Shown: in pieces, positions 1-6,392 of the stretch
How the letters are laid out: the number at the start of each line of letters is the position of its first letter
Numbering within the stretch: the stretch's first letter is position 1
Assembly: GCA_013619035.1 (NCBI GenBank)
Contig: JABXKX010000128.1
Coordinates: forward strand, 1 to 8,563
DNA length: 8,563 bases
Source: Peptostreptococcaceae bacterium
Lineage (GTDB): Bacteria; Bacillota_A; Clostridia; Peptostreptococcales; Acidaminobacteraceae
Direction of reading: 5' to 3'
The notes under the pieces: generated by a model
The model's database searches: none
Told to the model about the DNA's origin: nothing
What the model saw: the letters and a program-made list of their open reading frames with translations, nothing else
Program-made: the position numbers and the translations under genes

Positions 1-507
1 GTCTTCATCTTCATACATGCATTCTATACATCTTTCAATAGAATACGACATCTTATCATTAACTCTACTGTTAATTTCATCAATCAAATGATTTTTTTCT
101 TGATCAAAAAAAGCTTGATTAAAACGGCCCTTTTTAACCAAAGGATGAAAGAGTATCTCATGCAGTATTTCTAATGCATCTTCAAAGATATTTTTGTCTA
201 GAATGTGTTTCGCATCAGGAAACTGAAGTTTCAGTTGTAAAATGTGATGATCTCCATACTTTACAACATCAGAAACTAAAATCATGCCATAACATGATTC
301 TAAGTGAATATTTAGTTTTTTGGTTGTATCAAATGTCTCTGTCCCTCTTATAAACAAACGAGATAACAAAGCATTTAGTCCTGCTTCTTCTTTTGTTAAT
401 CTTCTTTTTATGTAGATACCAATTAAATCCGTTTTGAATTTATCGGATTGAATCATATACAGTTTGAGTCTATTACTCAGCTGAGCTGATTCCATATCTT
501 GCATCAT
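1..507 (-). CDS. YfmF-like M16-family (insulinase-like) peptidase homologue, 5' part only
   Basis: The frame is open from an ATG at 507 to the window edge (169 codons), so only the N-terminal part is present. AAGGAG at 518-513 lies 5 nt from this ATG; a second ATG follows directly. Visible M16 features are a segment reading LNALLSRLFIRGTETFDTTK, then CYGMILVSDV, then the M16-type stretch FFDQEKNHLIDEINSRVNDK followed by a tyrosine/arginine helix. The position where active M16 peptidases carry the zinc motif HxxEH has no such motif. This is typical of the non-catalytic YmfF/YfmF partner, which in Bacillota usually lies next to an active M16 subunit and is linked to EF-P modification in Bacillus. 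The partner would be expected downstream, outside this window. The family is fairly sure; the exact subfamily is inferred from memory of the alignment. Confidence 0.78.
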   Translation of the reverse strand, partial: MMQDMESAQLSNRLKLYMIQSDKFKTDLIGIYIKRRLTKEEAGLNALLSRLFIRGTETFDTTKKLNIHLESCYGMILVSDVVKYGDHHILQLKLQFPDAKHILDKNIFEDALEILHEILFHPLVKKGRFNQAFFDQEKNHLIDEINSRVNDKMSYSIERCIECMYEDED

Positions 508-597
508 GTGTTCTCCTTGCATTAGGGATTTTTCGAAGCATCTCCTAAAAATATAGTCCCTTGAGATATCAATTGTTCATAACAACTCTTCTATGTT

Positions 598-606
598 ATT
601 ATAACA
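598..606 (-). promoter_or_regulatory. Extended -10 promoter candidate for the yfmF-like gene
   Basis: Read leftward the sequence is TGT followed by a perfect TATAAT (603-598), an extended -10 box. No good -35 box is found 16-18 nt upstream. The -10 lies in a perfect palindrome, GTTATAATAAC. The leader would be about 85 nt. It is divergent from the ychF promoter about 35 bp away. Confidence 0.45.
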
Positions 607-639
607 GATTTCACTAGAATAGTTTAGCGTTTAAATGTG

Positions 640-668
640 TTGAAATTGACACATATATAGGGTATAAT
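640..668 (+). promoter_or_regulatory. Sigma-A-type promoter of ychF
   Basis: TTGAAA at 640-645, a 17-nt spacer, and a perfect TATAAT at 663-668. A TTGACA at 646-651 is nearer consensus but only 11 nt from the -10, so it is unlikely to be the -35. Transcription would start near 675, giving a leader of about 50 nt that contains the hairpin at 692-705. Confidence 0.7.
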
Positions 669-691
669 AACTGCTGTATGTTGATAATAAA

Positions 692-705
692 CTGACTTCG
701 GTCAG
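692..705 (+). promoter_or_regulatory. cUUCGg hairpin in the ychF leader
   Basis: CTGAC at 692-696 pairs with GTCAG at 701-705 around the extra-stable tetraloop TTCG. It ends 7 nt before the ribosome binding site (AGGAAG, 713-718). No T-run follows, so it is not a terminator. A role in mRNA stability or ribosome access is inference. Confidence 0.5.
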
Positions 706-725
706 ATAAGAGAGGAAGTATATAT

Positions 726-1820
726 ATGAAATTAGGAATCGTTGGTTTACCTAATGTAGGGAAAAGTACATTATTTAATGCCATTACAAAAGCTGGTGCA
801 GAGGCTGCTAACTACCCATTCTGTACTATCGAACCAAACATGGGTGTTGTAACAGTACCAGATCATAGATTAGACATTTTGAGAGATATGTATGATTCAA
901 AGAAACTTTTACCAACTGCAATTGAATTTTATGATATTGCTGGTTTAGTAAAAGGCGCTTCTACTGGTGAAGGTCTTGGAAACAAGTTCTTATCACACAT
1001 CAGAGAAGTAGCTGCAATTGTTCACGTTGTTAGATGTTTTGAAGATGATAACGTTATTCACGTAGATGGAAAAATAGGACCTGAAAGTGATATTGAAACA
1101 ATTAATCTTGAGTTAATCTTCTCAGATGCAGAAATGCTTGAAAGAAGAATTCTTAAGTCTAAAAAAGCTGCTAAAACTGATAAAGTATTAGCTAAAGAAG
1201 TTGAGTTATTAGAAAGAATTAAAGAAACATTAGACAATGGTCTTTCAGCTAGAACAATGGACTTAACGGATGATGAATTAGAGCTTGTAAAAACAATTAA
1301 CCTTTTATCATTTAAGCCAATCATTTACTGTGCAAACATCTCTGAAGATGATGTTGCAGATGGTAACTTTGAAAATGACTTTGTTAAAGAAGTTAGAGCT
1401 CATGCTGAAACTGAAAATGCAGAAGTTGTTGTTATTTGTGCTAAAATAGAACAAGAAATTTCAGAATTAGACGATGAAGATAAAAAAGAGTTTTTAAGTG
1501 AATTAGGATTAGAGCAATCAGGTTTAGATATGTTAATCAAATCTAGTTACCATTTACTTGAGTTAATCTCATTCTTAACTGCTGGACCTCAAGAGGTTCG
1601 TGCTTGGACAATCAAACGTGGTACTAAAGCACCTGGTGCAGCTGGTAAAATTCATTCAGACTTCGAAAAAGGATTTATCAGAGCAGAGACTGTAGCATTT
1701 GAAGACTTACAATCAAACGGTTCTATGGCTGCTGCCAGAGAAAAAGGACAAGTAAGACTTGAAGGTAAAGAATACATCGTAAAAGATGGAGATGTTCTTT
1801 TATTCAGATTTAACGTATAA
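726..1820 (+). CDS. ychF: Redox-regulated P-loop ATPase YchF (Obg family)
   Basis: Complete 364-residue protein, the normal length for YchF/OLA1. The P-loop GLPNVGKS is at residues 7-14, and the switch II motif DIAG at 70-73 is followed by a GLVKGAS segment. The G4 position reads NISE (204-207) instead of the GTPase NKxD, the change that makes YchF family members favour ATP. The C-terminal part, from about residue 280 (TAGPQEVRAWTI onwards), is the TGS domain. YchF is cytosolic, associates with ribosomes and is linked to stress responses. The start is supported by AGGAAG at 713-718, 7 nt upstream. The gene has its own promoter and ends in the strong hairpin at 1851-1889. It is intact although a mobile element begins just beyond it. 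Confidence 0.97.
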   Translation: MKLGIVGLPNVGKSTLFNAITKAGAEAANYPFCTIEPNMGVVTVPDHRLDILRDMYDSKKLLPTAIEFYDIAGLVKGASTGEGLGNKFLSHIREVAAIVHVVRCFEDDNVIHVDGKIGPESDIETINLELIFSDAEMLERRILKSKKAAKTDKVLAKEVELLERIKETLDNGLSARTMDLTDDELELVKTINLLSFKPIIYCANISEDDVADGNFENDFVKEVRAHAETENAEVVVICAKIEQEISELDDEDKKEFLSELGLEQSGLDMLIKSSYHLLELISFLTAGPQEVRAWTIKRGTKAPGAAGKIHSDFEKGFIRAETVAFEDLQSNGSMAAAREKGQVRLEGKEYIVKDGDVLLFRFNV

Positions 1821-1850
1821 ATAGAATCACCCATATTAAGAGCATAACAA

Positions 1851-1889
1851 AACCCGCTTTCACTGTAATACCAACAGTTAAGGCGGGTT
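1851..1889. terminator. Long-stem intrinsic terminator between convergent ychF and int
   Basis: AACCCGC (1851-1857) pairs with GCGGGTT (1883-1889). The stem continues through TTT with AAG (one wobble) and, after a mismatch, ACTGT (1862-1866) with ACAGT (1874-1878), leaving a 7-nt loop. Rightward the tail is CTTTATATTAT; leftward it is TTTTGTT. Both convergent genes, ychF and the integrase, can therefore end here. Whether the hairpin belongs to the host or the element depends on where the integration core lies. Confidence 0.8.
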
Positions 1890-1913
1890 CTTTATATTAT
1901 CATATTCACATTT

Positions 1914-1931
1914 GGGTGTAACGTGGGTGTA
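1914..1931 (+). repeat. Direct repeat GGGTGTA, possible integrase arm sites or end of the element
   Basis: GGGTGTA occurs at 1914-1920 and again at 1925-1931, an 11-bp period (one helical turn), just beyond the integrase stop codon. Repeats on one face of the helix beside int are typical of arm-type binding sites. The octamer GGGTGTAA (1914-1921) also occurs, in the opposite orientation, in the leftward promoter at 3824-3852 and near 8389. The attachment core itself could not be identified. Confidence 0.35.
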
Positions 1932-1940
1932 GTAGCCATA

Positions 1941-3158
1941 TTAAACACCTACTTTCAGTGCTTTTTCCATGATATCTTGAGTCTCTGCTTTATCTTCGAT
2001 AGTTACTTCTCTATAAATGTTACGAGTTGTTGCAGGATCTTTATGTCCCATCATCTTCTGTACATTCTCAATCTTTGCATTATTTCGGAGACTTATAGTT
2101 ACAAGTGAATGTCTCATTCTATGGATGCCTCCTTTTAAATCCTCACCAGTCAACCCAGCTAACTTCATGATACGTTTAAATGTAGTTGAAAAACTGCTTG
2201 GTGTTGTTGGGGTTCCATCCTTTTTAGCGAACACTAAGTTTAAAGGATTATAATCTTTAATACCAACTGATAGTGCAATTTCATTTTGACGACGCTTACG
2301 TTTCTTCAACGCTTCAATCACCTCATCATTGATAGGTACTTCTCGTTCTGATTCAAGAGTTTTTGGCAGCCCAAAATCATGATTAGTGGTGCTTGACTTT
2401 CTATCTGCTTGAATAGTAAATCCCTTATTAATTTGAATAGTCTTCTCCTCGAAATTTACGTCACTCCAGGTAATTGCAATTAGTTCACTTCTGCGGAGAC
2501 CAGTAAAAACATCTAACAGTATTGCTGGATATATCCATTCATCCCGAGCATATTCCATTATCTTTTGTATATCCTCTAGTTTAAATGGCGGCATATGATT
2601 CGCCTTATAACGTTTCCGTTCTGTAGCTCTTGCTACATTTTTAGAAATCACTCCTGAATCAACCGCTTGGTTTAACGCTCCACTAATTAAAGCATGAATA
2701 CGATCAACTGTCTTAGGAGATAGACCACCCTCTTTGATTGTATGACCATCTTTATAGAGATGATTATAGAGCATCTGTATCTTGGTAGTTGTTAACTTAC
2801 TCAACTTAATATCACCCAAATGAGGATATATATGCAACTCAGCATAACTTTCGTAAGTATATAGTGTATTCAGTCTAATTTTACCATTACCCCTTCTATA
2901 GACTTCTAGATAAATCTTAATCCATTCACGAACAGTTGTGTTCTCATTTTCAATCAATAATGGAGTATCCTTCAGTTCATTACTAAACGCAGCCATCTTA
3001 TCACGCACTTCTGCCTTTGTTTTACCTGAAAAAGTCTTTCGTTTAACTTTGCCAGTAGTAGAATCATATCCAACTGAGAGATACCCTCTCCATCTTCTAC
3101 GTTTCTTATCCTCAACTATAGAACCTTCTCCATTACCTTTCTTTCTTGCTTTAGCCAT
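1941..3158 (-). CDS. Tyrosine integrase with arm-binding, core-binding and catalytic domains
   Basis: A 405-residue phage/ICE-type tyrosine recombinase that integrates and excises the element. Residues about 8-60 form an AP2-like arm-DNA-binding domain (GNGEGSIVEDKKRRRWRG, then a beta-rich YDSTTGKVKRKTF). Residues about 70-180 form the SAM-like core-binding domain, and about 190-390 the catalytic domain. Expected catalytic residues are all visible: R222 (TGLRRSEL), K266 (PKT), H346 and R349 (HRMRH), H372 (MMGHKD) and nucleophile Y382 (RNIYREV). The ATG at 3158 has AAGGAGAG upstream. It is the last gene of the leftward xis, 67-residue protein, int cluster and reads toward ychF, as expected for an int gene at an element end. 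The protein looks intact and active. Confidence 0.95.
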   Translation of the reverse strand: MAKARKKGNGEGSIVEDKKRRRWRGYLSVGYDSTTGKVKRKTFSGKTKAEVRDKMAAFSNELKDTPLLIENENTTVREWIKIYLEVYRRGNGKIRLNTLYTYESYAELHIYPHLGDIKLSKLTTTKIQMLYNHLYKDGHTIKEGGLSPKTVDRIHALISGALNQAVDSGVISKNVARATERKRYKANHMPPFKLEDIQKIMEYARDEWIYPAILLDVFTGLRRSELIAITWSDVNFEEKTIQINKGFTIQADRKSSTTNHDFGLPKTLESEREVPINDEVIEALKKRKRRQNEIALSVGIKDYNPLNLVFAKKDGTPTTPSSFSTTFKRIMKLAGLTGEDLKGGIHRMRHSLVTISLRNNAKIENVQKMMGHKDPATTRNIYREVTIEDKAETQDIMEKALKVGV

Positions 3159-3180
3159 AATTCTCTCCTTTCATATTCCA

Positions 3181-3201
3181 TAAGTATGTTCAATATACTT
3201 A
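3181..3201. repeat. 7-bp inverted repeat upstream of the integrase gene
   Basis: TAAGTAT (3181-3187) and ATACTTA (3195-3201) are perfect inverted copies with a 7-nt loop. They lie just upstream of the integrase ribosome binding site, in the 100-bp gap after the 67-residue gene. There is no T-run, so it is not a clear terminator. It could be an operator or an RNA hairpin tuning int expression. Confidence 0.35.
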
Positions 3202-3258
3202 AACTCCTATGGTGGCACACAACTATAGTAACTTCTATACATAATGTTCTCCCTTCAT

Positions 3259-3462
3259 CTAGTACATAAATACAGGTGGATTGGTTTCTCTAAAGCGAAT
3301 CAAAATCTCTTGTAACTCATCTTTAGAATCAGCATCAATTGTTCTGCGAAGCTGATGCTCTGTTCTCTCGTCATATCGAAGCAATACTGATCCACTCCAC
3401 TTACCAGTTGACTTGTTGTACCATACTCTTCCTACACCATTCGATCTTCCTTTATCTCTCAT
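3259..3462 (-). CDS. Orphan integrase-type arm-DNA-binding domain protein (67 aa)
   Basis: This small protein aligns with the N-terminal arm-binding domain of the integrase encoded just downstream. Both have NGxG, a lysine/arginine turn, W-x-G, then YD, then an R-x/K-T strand followed by a K-x-E helix. It ends after residue 67, where the integrase would continue into its core-binding domain, so it has no catalytic part. It has its own ATG with GGGAGG upstream, and lies 23 bp after the excisionase gene. This argues for a real gene, although a relic of an older integrase cannot be excluded. A DNA-binding accessory factor that shares or competes for integrase arm sites is the natural inference. 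No named family member is recognised. Confidence 0.7.
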   Translation of the reverse strand: MRDKGRSNGVGRVWYNKSTGKWSGSVLLRYDERTEHQLRRTIDADSKDELQEILIRFRETNPPVFMY

Positions 3463-3485
3463 GATTTAACCTCCCAGTTATCTAG

Positions 3486-3668
3486 TTACAACGATTTCAC
3501 TTGATTATCTAAAATTGCATGAATTGCAGTTACTGGTATCACGATACGACGTCCGATTTTCAGATGTTTTAGTCGATCCTCTTTCACAAGTTTATACACT
3601 AACGCAGTCGATATCCCTCCTAGCATATTACCAGCCTCAGCAGCAGTTACAAATAATTGATTAGACAT
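3486..3668 (-). CDS. Excisionase-family winged helix-turn-helix protein (Xis-like)
   Basis: A 60-residue protein with the MerR-like excisionase fold. The helix-turn-helix is at about residues 7-28 (TAAEAGNMLG, then STALVYKLVKED). The wing is LKIGRRIVIPVTAI (36-49), where the GRR turn is characteristic of the HTH_17/excisionase group. Such proteins bind DNA near att sites and direct the integrase toward excision; some also regulate transcription. The start is fixed by a strong AGGAGG 7-8 nt upstream of the ATG at 3668. It is the first gene of the leftward int module, about 150 nt downstream of the predicted start site of the promoter at 3824-3852. Confidence 0.85.
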   Translation of the reverse strand: MSNQLFVTAAEAGNMLGGISTALVYKLVKEDRLKHLKIGRRIVIPVTAIHAILDNQVKSL

Positions 3669-3794
3669 ACACTCCTCCTTTTGATTTTGTTTTGTTTAAG
3701 GTCTTATTCATATCATTAAGCAATGCAGGATGCTACAACACTCTCTTGTGAAGCTGACTGAACAAATAGACCTCCCTACACTTTATTTAGTGCC

Positions 3795-3810
3795 ACTGAG
3801 TTGACTGAGT
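3795..3810. repeat. Tandem ACTGAGT repeat in the xis leader
   Basis: ACTGAGT occurs at 3795-3801 and 3804-3810 (9-bp period), just downstream of the predicted leftward start point. A related TGACTGA occurs at 3755-3761 and 3802-3808. The position suits an operator or Xis-binding site, but no symmetry defines the binder. Confidence 0.3.
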
Positions 3811-3823
3811 GATCTTGAATGTT

Positions 3824-3852
3824 ATATTACACCCTTTAAATCCCACTGTCAA
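3824..3852 (-). promoter_or_regulatory. Strong leftward promoter of the xis-int module
   Basis: Read leftward: perfect TTGACA (3852-3847), a 17-nt spacer and TAATAT (3829-3824). It faces xis and is back to back with the rightward promoter at 3894-3922, with 41 bp between the two -35 boxes. This is the layout of a phage-like genetic switch. The spacer carries the TTACACCC octamer on the plus strand. Confidence 0.75.
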
Positions 3853-3893
3853 GACTAAATGTATCTTCAAAGTTATCTTTTGTTAATCCAAGA

Positions 3894-3922
3894 TTGTCAC
3901 TTTCGATGGATTATGGTACAAT
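3894..3922 (+). promoter_or_regulatory. Rightward promoter of the XRE repressor and rep genes
   Basis: TTGTCA (3894-3899), a 17-nt spacer and TACAAT (3917-3922), preceded by TGG, giving an extended -10. Transcription would start near 3929, about 35 nt before the repressor ATG. The XRE protein probably binds between or within the two divergent promoters; no clear dyad was found there. Confidence 0.72.
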
Positions 3923-3963
3923 AGTATAAACAGTACAAGAAGACATGAAACGAGGTAGAGAAG

Positions 3964-4440
3964 ATGAAAATACACGAGAATATCGCAACAATGCGTAAAA
4001 GAAACACAAAGTCACAGCAAGAAATAGCAGAGGCTCTTGGAATATCAAGAGTTTCATACGGCAAGCTTGAAAGAGGTGAATCATCAGTTACATTTGATAG
4101 GATTCAGGAAATCTGCGGAATCTTTGATTGCACATTAAATGAGTTAATCAACATCTCAACTGTTGAAGTCACACATATTACAGGAAACCTAAATCTGATA
4201 TCTGATCATAATAACTTGATTGGAACGTCTAGGCTTCAACATCAATATACGGATGCCTTTGAGTGTTTGTATCAAACTCACAAGTATCAATTTTCAGGAG
4301 AAGTGCTTGCAGAACTCAAAGCTCAGATCAAATCATTAATTGAACATAGCAATCACTCTGTTTCTGATGAGTTTGTAGATGATTTAATTACACATATACA
4401 GCGGATTCATGATGCAAAAGAATATGCGATGCAATTGTAG
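3964..4440 (+). CDS. XRE-family transcriptional regulator, likely element repressor
   Basis: A 158-residue protein. Residues about 5-65 are a classic Cro/CI-type helix-turn-helix (KSQQEIAEALGISRVSYGKLERG, then a TFDRIQEICGIFDCTLNEL helix pair). The rest (66-158) is mostly helical and unfamiliar. It has no LexA-type Ser-Lys peptidase motif, so RecA-dependent self-cleavage is not expected. GAGG at 3952-3955 supports the start. The gene is the first rightward gene, divergent from xis, and is followed by rep after 118 bp. It is the obvious candidate for control of both divergent promoters; how it is inactivated is not shown by the sequence. Confidence 0.85.
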   Translation: MKIHENIATMRKRNTKSQQEIAEALGISRVSYGKLERGESSVTFDRIQEICGIFDCTLNELINISTVEVTHITGNLNLISDHNNLIGTSRLQHQYTDAFECLYQTHKYQFSGEVLAELKAQIKSLIEHSNHSVSDEFVDDLITHIQRIHDAKEYAMQL

Positions 4441-4558
4441 TTTCAATTCACTTCGATACTCTAATAACAATACGTTAACTTTACTTAGATTTTAATGTAA
4501 TTAAGATTGTATAACCATTGATATAACTAGCAATAAGACTAAATAGGATGTGTAGTAA

Positions 4559-5716
4559 ATGGCATGTGATAGAATTCAGATAGGAACAGAACTTAATAAG
4601 CCGATACCAACTTCTGGTTGGAAGTATTTTGAGATGGGAATAGTTGAAGAAGGTGTTTGTGGTTATACACTAACGCATAATGGTATTGATCTCCTTTACT
4701 TTCCCAATCTCTTTGGTAAAAGAATACTCAAGATTAGATTTAATCTAGCTAAACTCTATCACTGTGACAACATTGCATCCATATGGGCGTGTAACCTACA
4801 GGAACTGCACCAACGACTAAATTCTTTGCTTGATGGGATCATCGACCTTAATGACATTGGTCTTATAAGATATTGGAATGTCTATCAATATGAGTGCTTT
4901 GCTGACTTCATAATCCACGAACAGGACATGATTGCATGGTTGAAAGTTATATCTAAATGTTCGATAAGATACAAGAAGATTGACCTTACTTATGTTGATA
5001 AAGGTACAATCTATTTTCACAGTGGTAAGTCATTAGGAAAGAGCCATACCAATGTCAAGATATATGACAAGCTAAAACACAAACGGGACATTGAGGCAAA
5101 GTATAATCTCCCAAGAATTGATTACAATCACTCTGAGTTCATTAATCTACCCCTTGGATATAGAGTTCTACGTGTAGAGATATTTTATGACAAGAAGACA
5201 GTTAAACGACTTAACAAGCGAGAAGCGATTGTCAGCCAGAATGTTATTTGTAACCCCAACATCTTGAATGCTGATGAACCAACAGCCGAGTACTGTTTCT
5301 TCACAGTTGAAGAACTTTTCAGTTATAGTAGGCAAGTTAGAGACATAAGTAATGTTATATCACTGCTTCACTTAGATAGACCAGTTACGACAACAAAGAA
5401 ACTGATAGCAGCTGTTAAAGAACTTGGACATAGTGATACAATCACTATGAATGTTATTGATACTCTTAAGTACATCAACAACCCCCTACGTTATAAAAAG
5501 ATTGGTAAAGACCGTATTAGTAAACATAAGAAGATCATTCTAGAAACTGGCTACCATTACATTACCTATCGCAGAGACTTAAAGCCACTTTCACTTGAAG
5601 AGAACGTTATTGCGATGTTACCGGATGACCAACAGAAACTGATTAAGAATCATAAAGGCGGTAACATTTACAGGGATTATTTCTTCAACTCAATCACAAA
5701 CCCTTCATTTGATTAG
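4559..5716 (+). CDS. Rolling-circle replication initiator of the filamentous-phage gene II/X type
   Basis: A 385-residue protein that resembles phage/plasmid replication proteins of the gene II/X (Phage_CRI) group. Matching blocks are LKIRFNLAKLYHCDNI (57-72, compare the pII block ending AKVLQGHNVFG), a charged KKIDLTYVDKG (139-149), GKSLGKSHTNVKIYDKLKHK (156-175) and a GYRVLRVEIFY strand (200-210). Further matches are FFTVEELFS (247-255) and the YKKIGKDRISKHKK segment near the C-terminus. Such proteins nick the double-stranded origin to start rolling-circle replication. The catalytic tyrosine cannot be assigned from sequence alone. The start has only a weak AGGA (4545-4548). No good promoter was seen in the 118-bp gap after the repressor gene, so co-transcription is likely. 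The gap holds an AT-only hairpin (4488-4508). Family assignment is by pattern, moderately sure. Confidence 0.65.
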   Translation: MACDRIQIGTELNKPIPTSGWKYFEMGIVEEGVCGYTLTHNGIDLLYFPNLFGKRILKIRFNLAKLYHCDNIASIWACNLQELHQRLNSLLDGIIDLNDIGLIRYWNVYQYECFADFIIHEQDMIAWLKVISKCSIRYKKIDLTYVDKGTIYFHSGKSLGKSHTNVKIYDKLKHKRDIEAKYNLPRIDYNHSEFINLPLGYRVLRVEIFYDKKTVKRLNKREAIVSQNVICNPNILNADEPTAEYCFFTVEELFSYSRQVRDISNVISLLHLDRPVTTTKKLIAAVKELGHSDTITMNVIDTLKYINNPLRYKKIGKDRISKHKKIILETGYHYITYRRDLKPLSLEENVIAMLPDDQQKLIKNHKGGNIYRDYFFNSITNPSFD

Positions 5717-5851
5717 GATATTATGTCAATCTTAATGAGTCCTGATGTTAGTGATCAAACATCTAAAACCGAGTCACTAGATCACATTCAACCGTCAGTA
5801 ACATCGGTAGAACTTACACCAGAGGTAGAAAGTGTACATATAGGTAAAATA

Positions 5852-6325
5852 TCATCTAGGTGTAGTAGAAATCACATAGGTCAGATTAAGACCAAGTTTA
5901 CCCCCAGGACGTTTATGTCCAGTTATATTAGATTGTATGATATGAATTACAGCACCAAGGTTAAGCAACTTGCTTACAGCTTCTGCAACGTTCTTTGACA
6001 AATACCCTAGCTTAAGGGTATAAGTCTCTTGGCCAATACTAGCTTTAGCCATAACAACTATAGCATTTGGATCATAGGGATTTGAATGCTCTCTCACAGC
6101 CTCAACTCTATACTGGCATAATTTATGATGAAGCAGTTCATTTAATGTATTTTGATGATAAGAGATTCCTCTCACCTTTGTATGTTTTCGATGTACTTCA
6201 CTACGCATTATTGCCCATGAAAGGCATAAAGCTTCAGAGAATGATTTCACATCTGATTCTCGATAAAGCTTGTGTGCATATTTCATGATGAAGCTCAGTT
6301 GCTTATTGAATTGTATACGGTTCAT
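5852..6325 (-). CDS. HIRAN-domain protein
   Basis: A 157-residue protein. Residues about 50-152 fit the HIRAN domain: a beta start VRGISYHQ, then VEAVREHSNPYDPNAIVV (74-91) with the hallmark NPYDPNA turn, then LGYLSKNVAEAVSKLL (106-121). HIRAN domains recognise free 3' single-stranded DNA ends, as in the fork-remodelling HLTF helicase. Stand-alone versions occur in bacteria and phages. The N-terminus carries a short helical SFSEALCLSWAIMR motif (28-41) of a kind seen in small phage-borne proteins. The ATG at 6325 has AAGGAAGG upstream. The gene is convergent with rep and downstream of radC beyond a terminator-like hairpin, with no clear promoter of its own, so read-through may feed it. Action at replication or recombination ends of the element is inference. 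Confidence 0.75.
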   Translation of the reverse strand: MNRIQFNKQLSFIMKYAHKLYRESDVKSFSEALCLSWAIMRSEVHRKHTKVRGISYHQNTLNELLHHKLCQYRVEAVREHSNPYDPNAIVVMAKASIGQETYTLKLGYLSKNVAEAVSKLLNLGAVIHIIQSNITGHKRPGGKLGLNLTYVISTTPR

Positions 6326-6344
6326 AACGACCTTCCTTTCTACT

Positions 6345-6392
6345 CAAAAACGACAAAAGCCCTCATTAACGTTTAATACGTCACCAAGGGCT
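6345..6392 (-). terminator. Terminator-like hairpin after radC
   Basis: Read leftward, AGCCCT (6392-6387) and AGGGCT (6363-6358) form a 6-bp stem with a 23-nt loop, followed by TTTTGTCGTTTTT. The stem begins within the radC stop codon. The long loop and interrupted T-run suggest partial termination, which would set the HIRAN:RadC ratio. Confidence 0.5.

Noticed and set aside
646..668. TTGACA at 646-651 with TATAAT at 663-668 as the ychF promoter
   Set aside because: The spacer is only 11 nt. TTGAAA at 640-645 gives the correct 17-nt spacer with the same -10.
3259..3462. The 67-residue gene as a frameshifted 5' end of the adjacent integrase
   Set aside because: The integrase already has its own complete arm-binding domain and ribosome binding site, so the small gene duplicates the domain rather than supplying a missing part.
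5749..5785. Inverted repeat TAGTGA/TCACTA between the convergent rep and HIRAN genes as a shared terminator
   Set aside because: AT-rich 6-bp stem, 19-nt loop and no T-run on either strand.
5723..5998. Rightward 91-codon open frame directly after rep, with a weak AGGA before its ATG
   Set aside because: More than half of it runs antisense through the well-supported HIRAN gene, and the product has no recognisable features. A short coupled peptide in 5723-5850 cannot be excluded, but nothing supports it.
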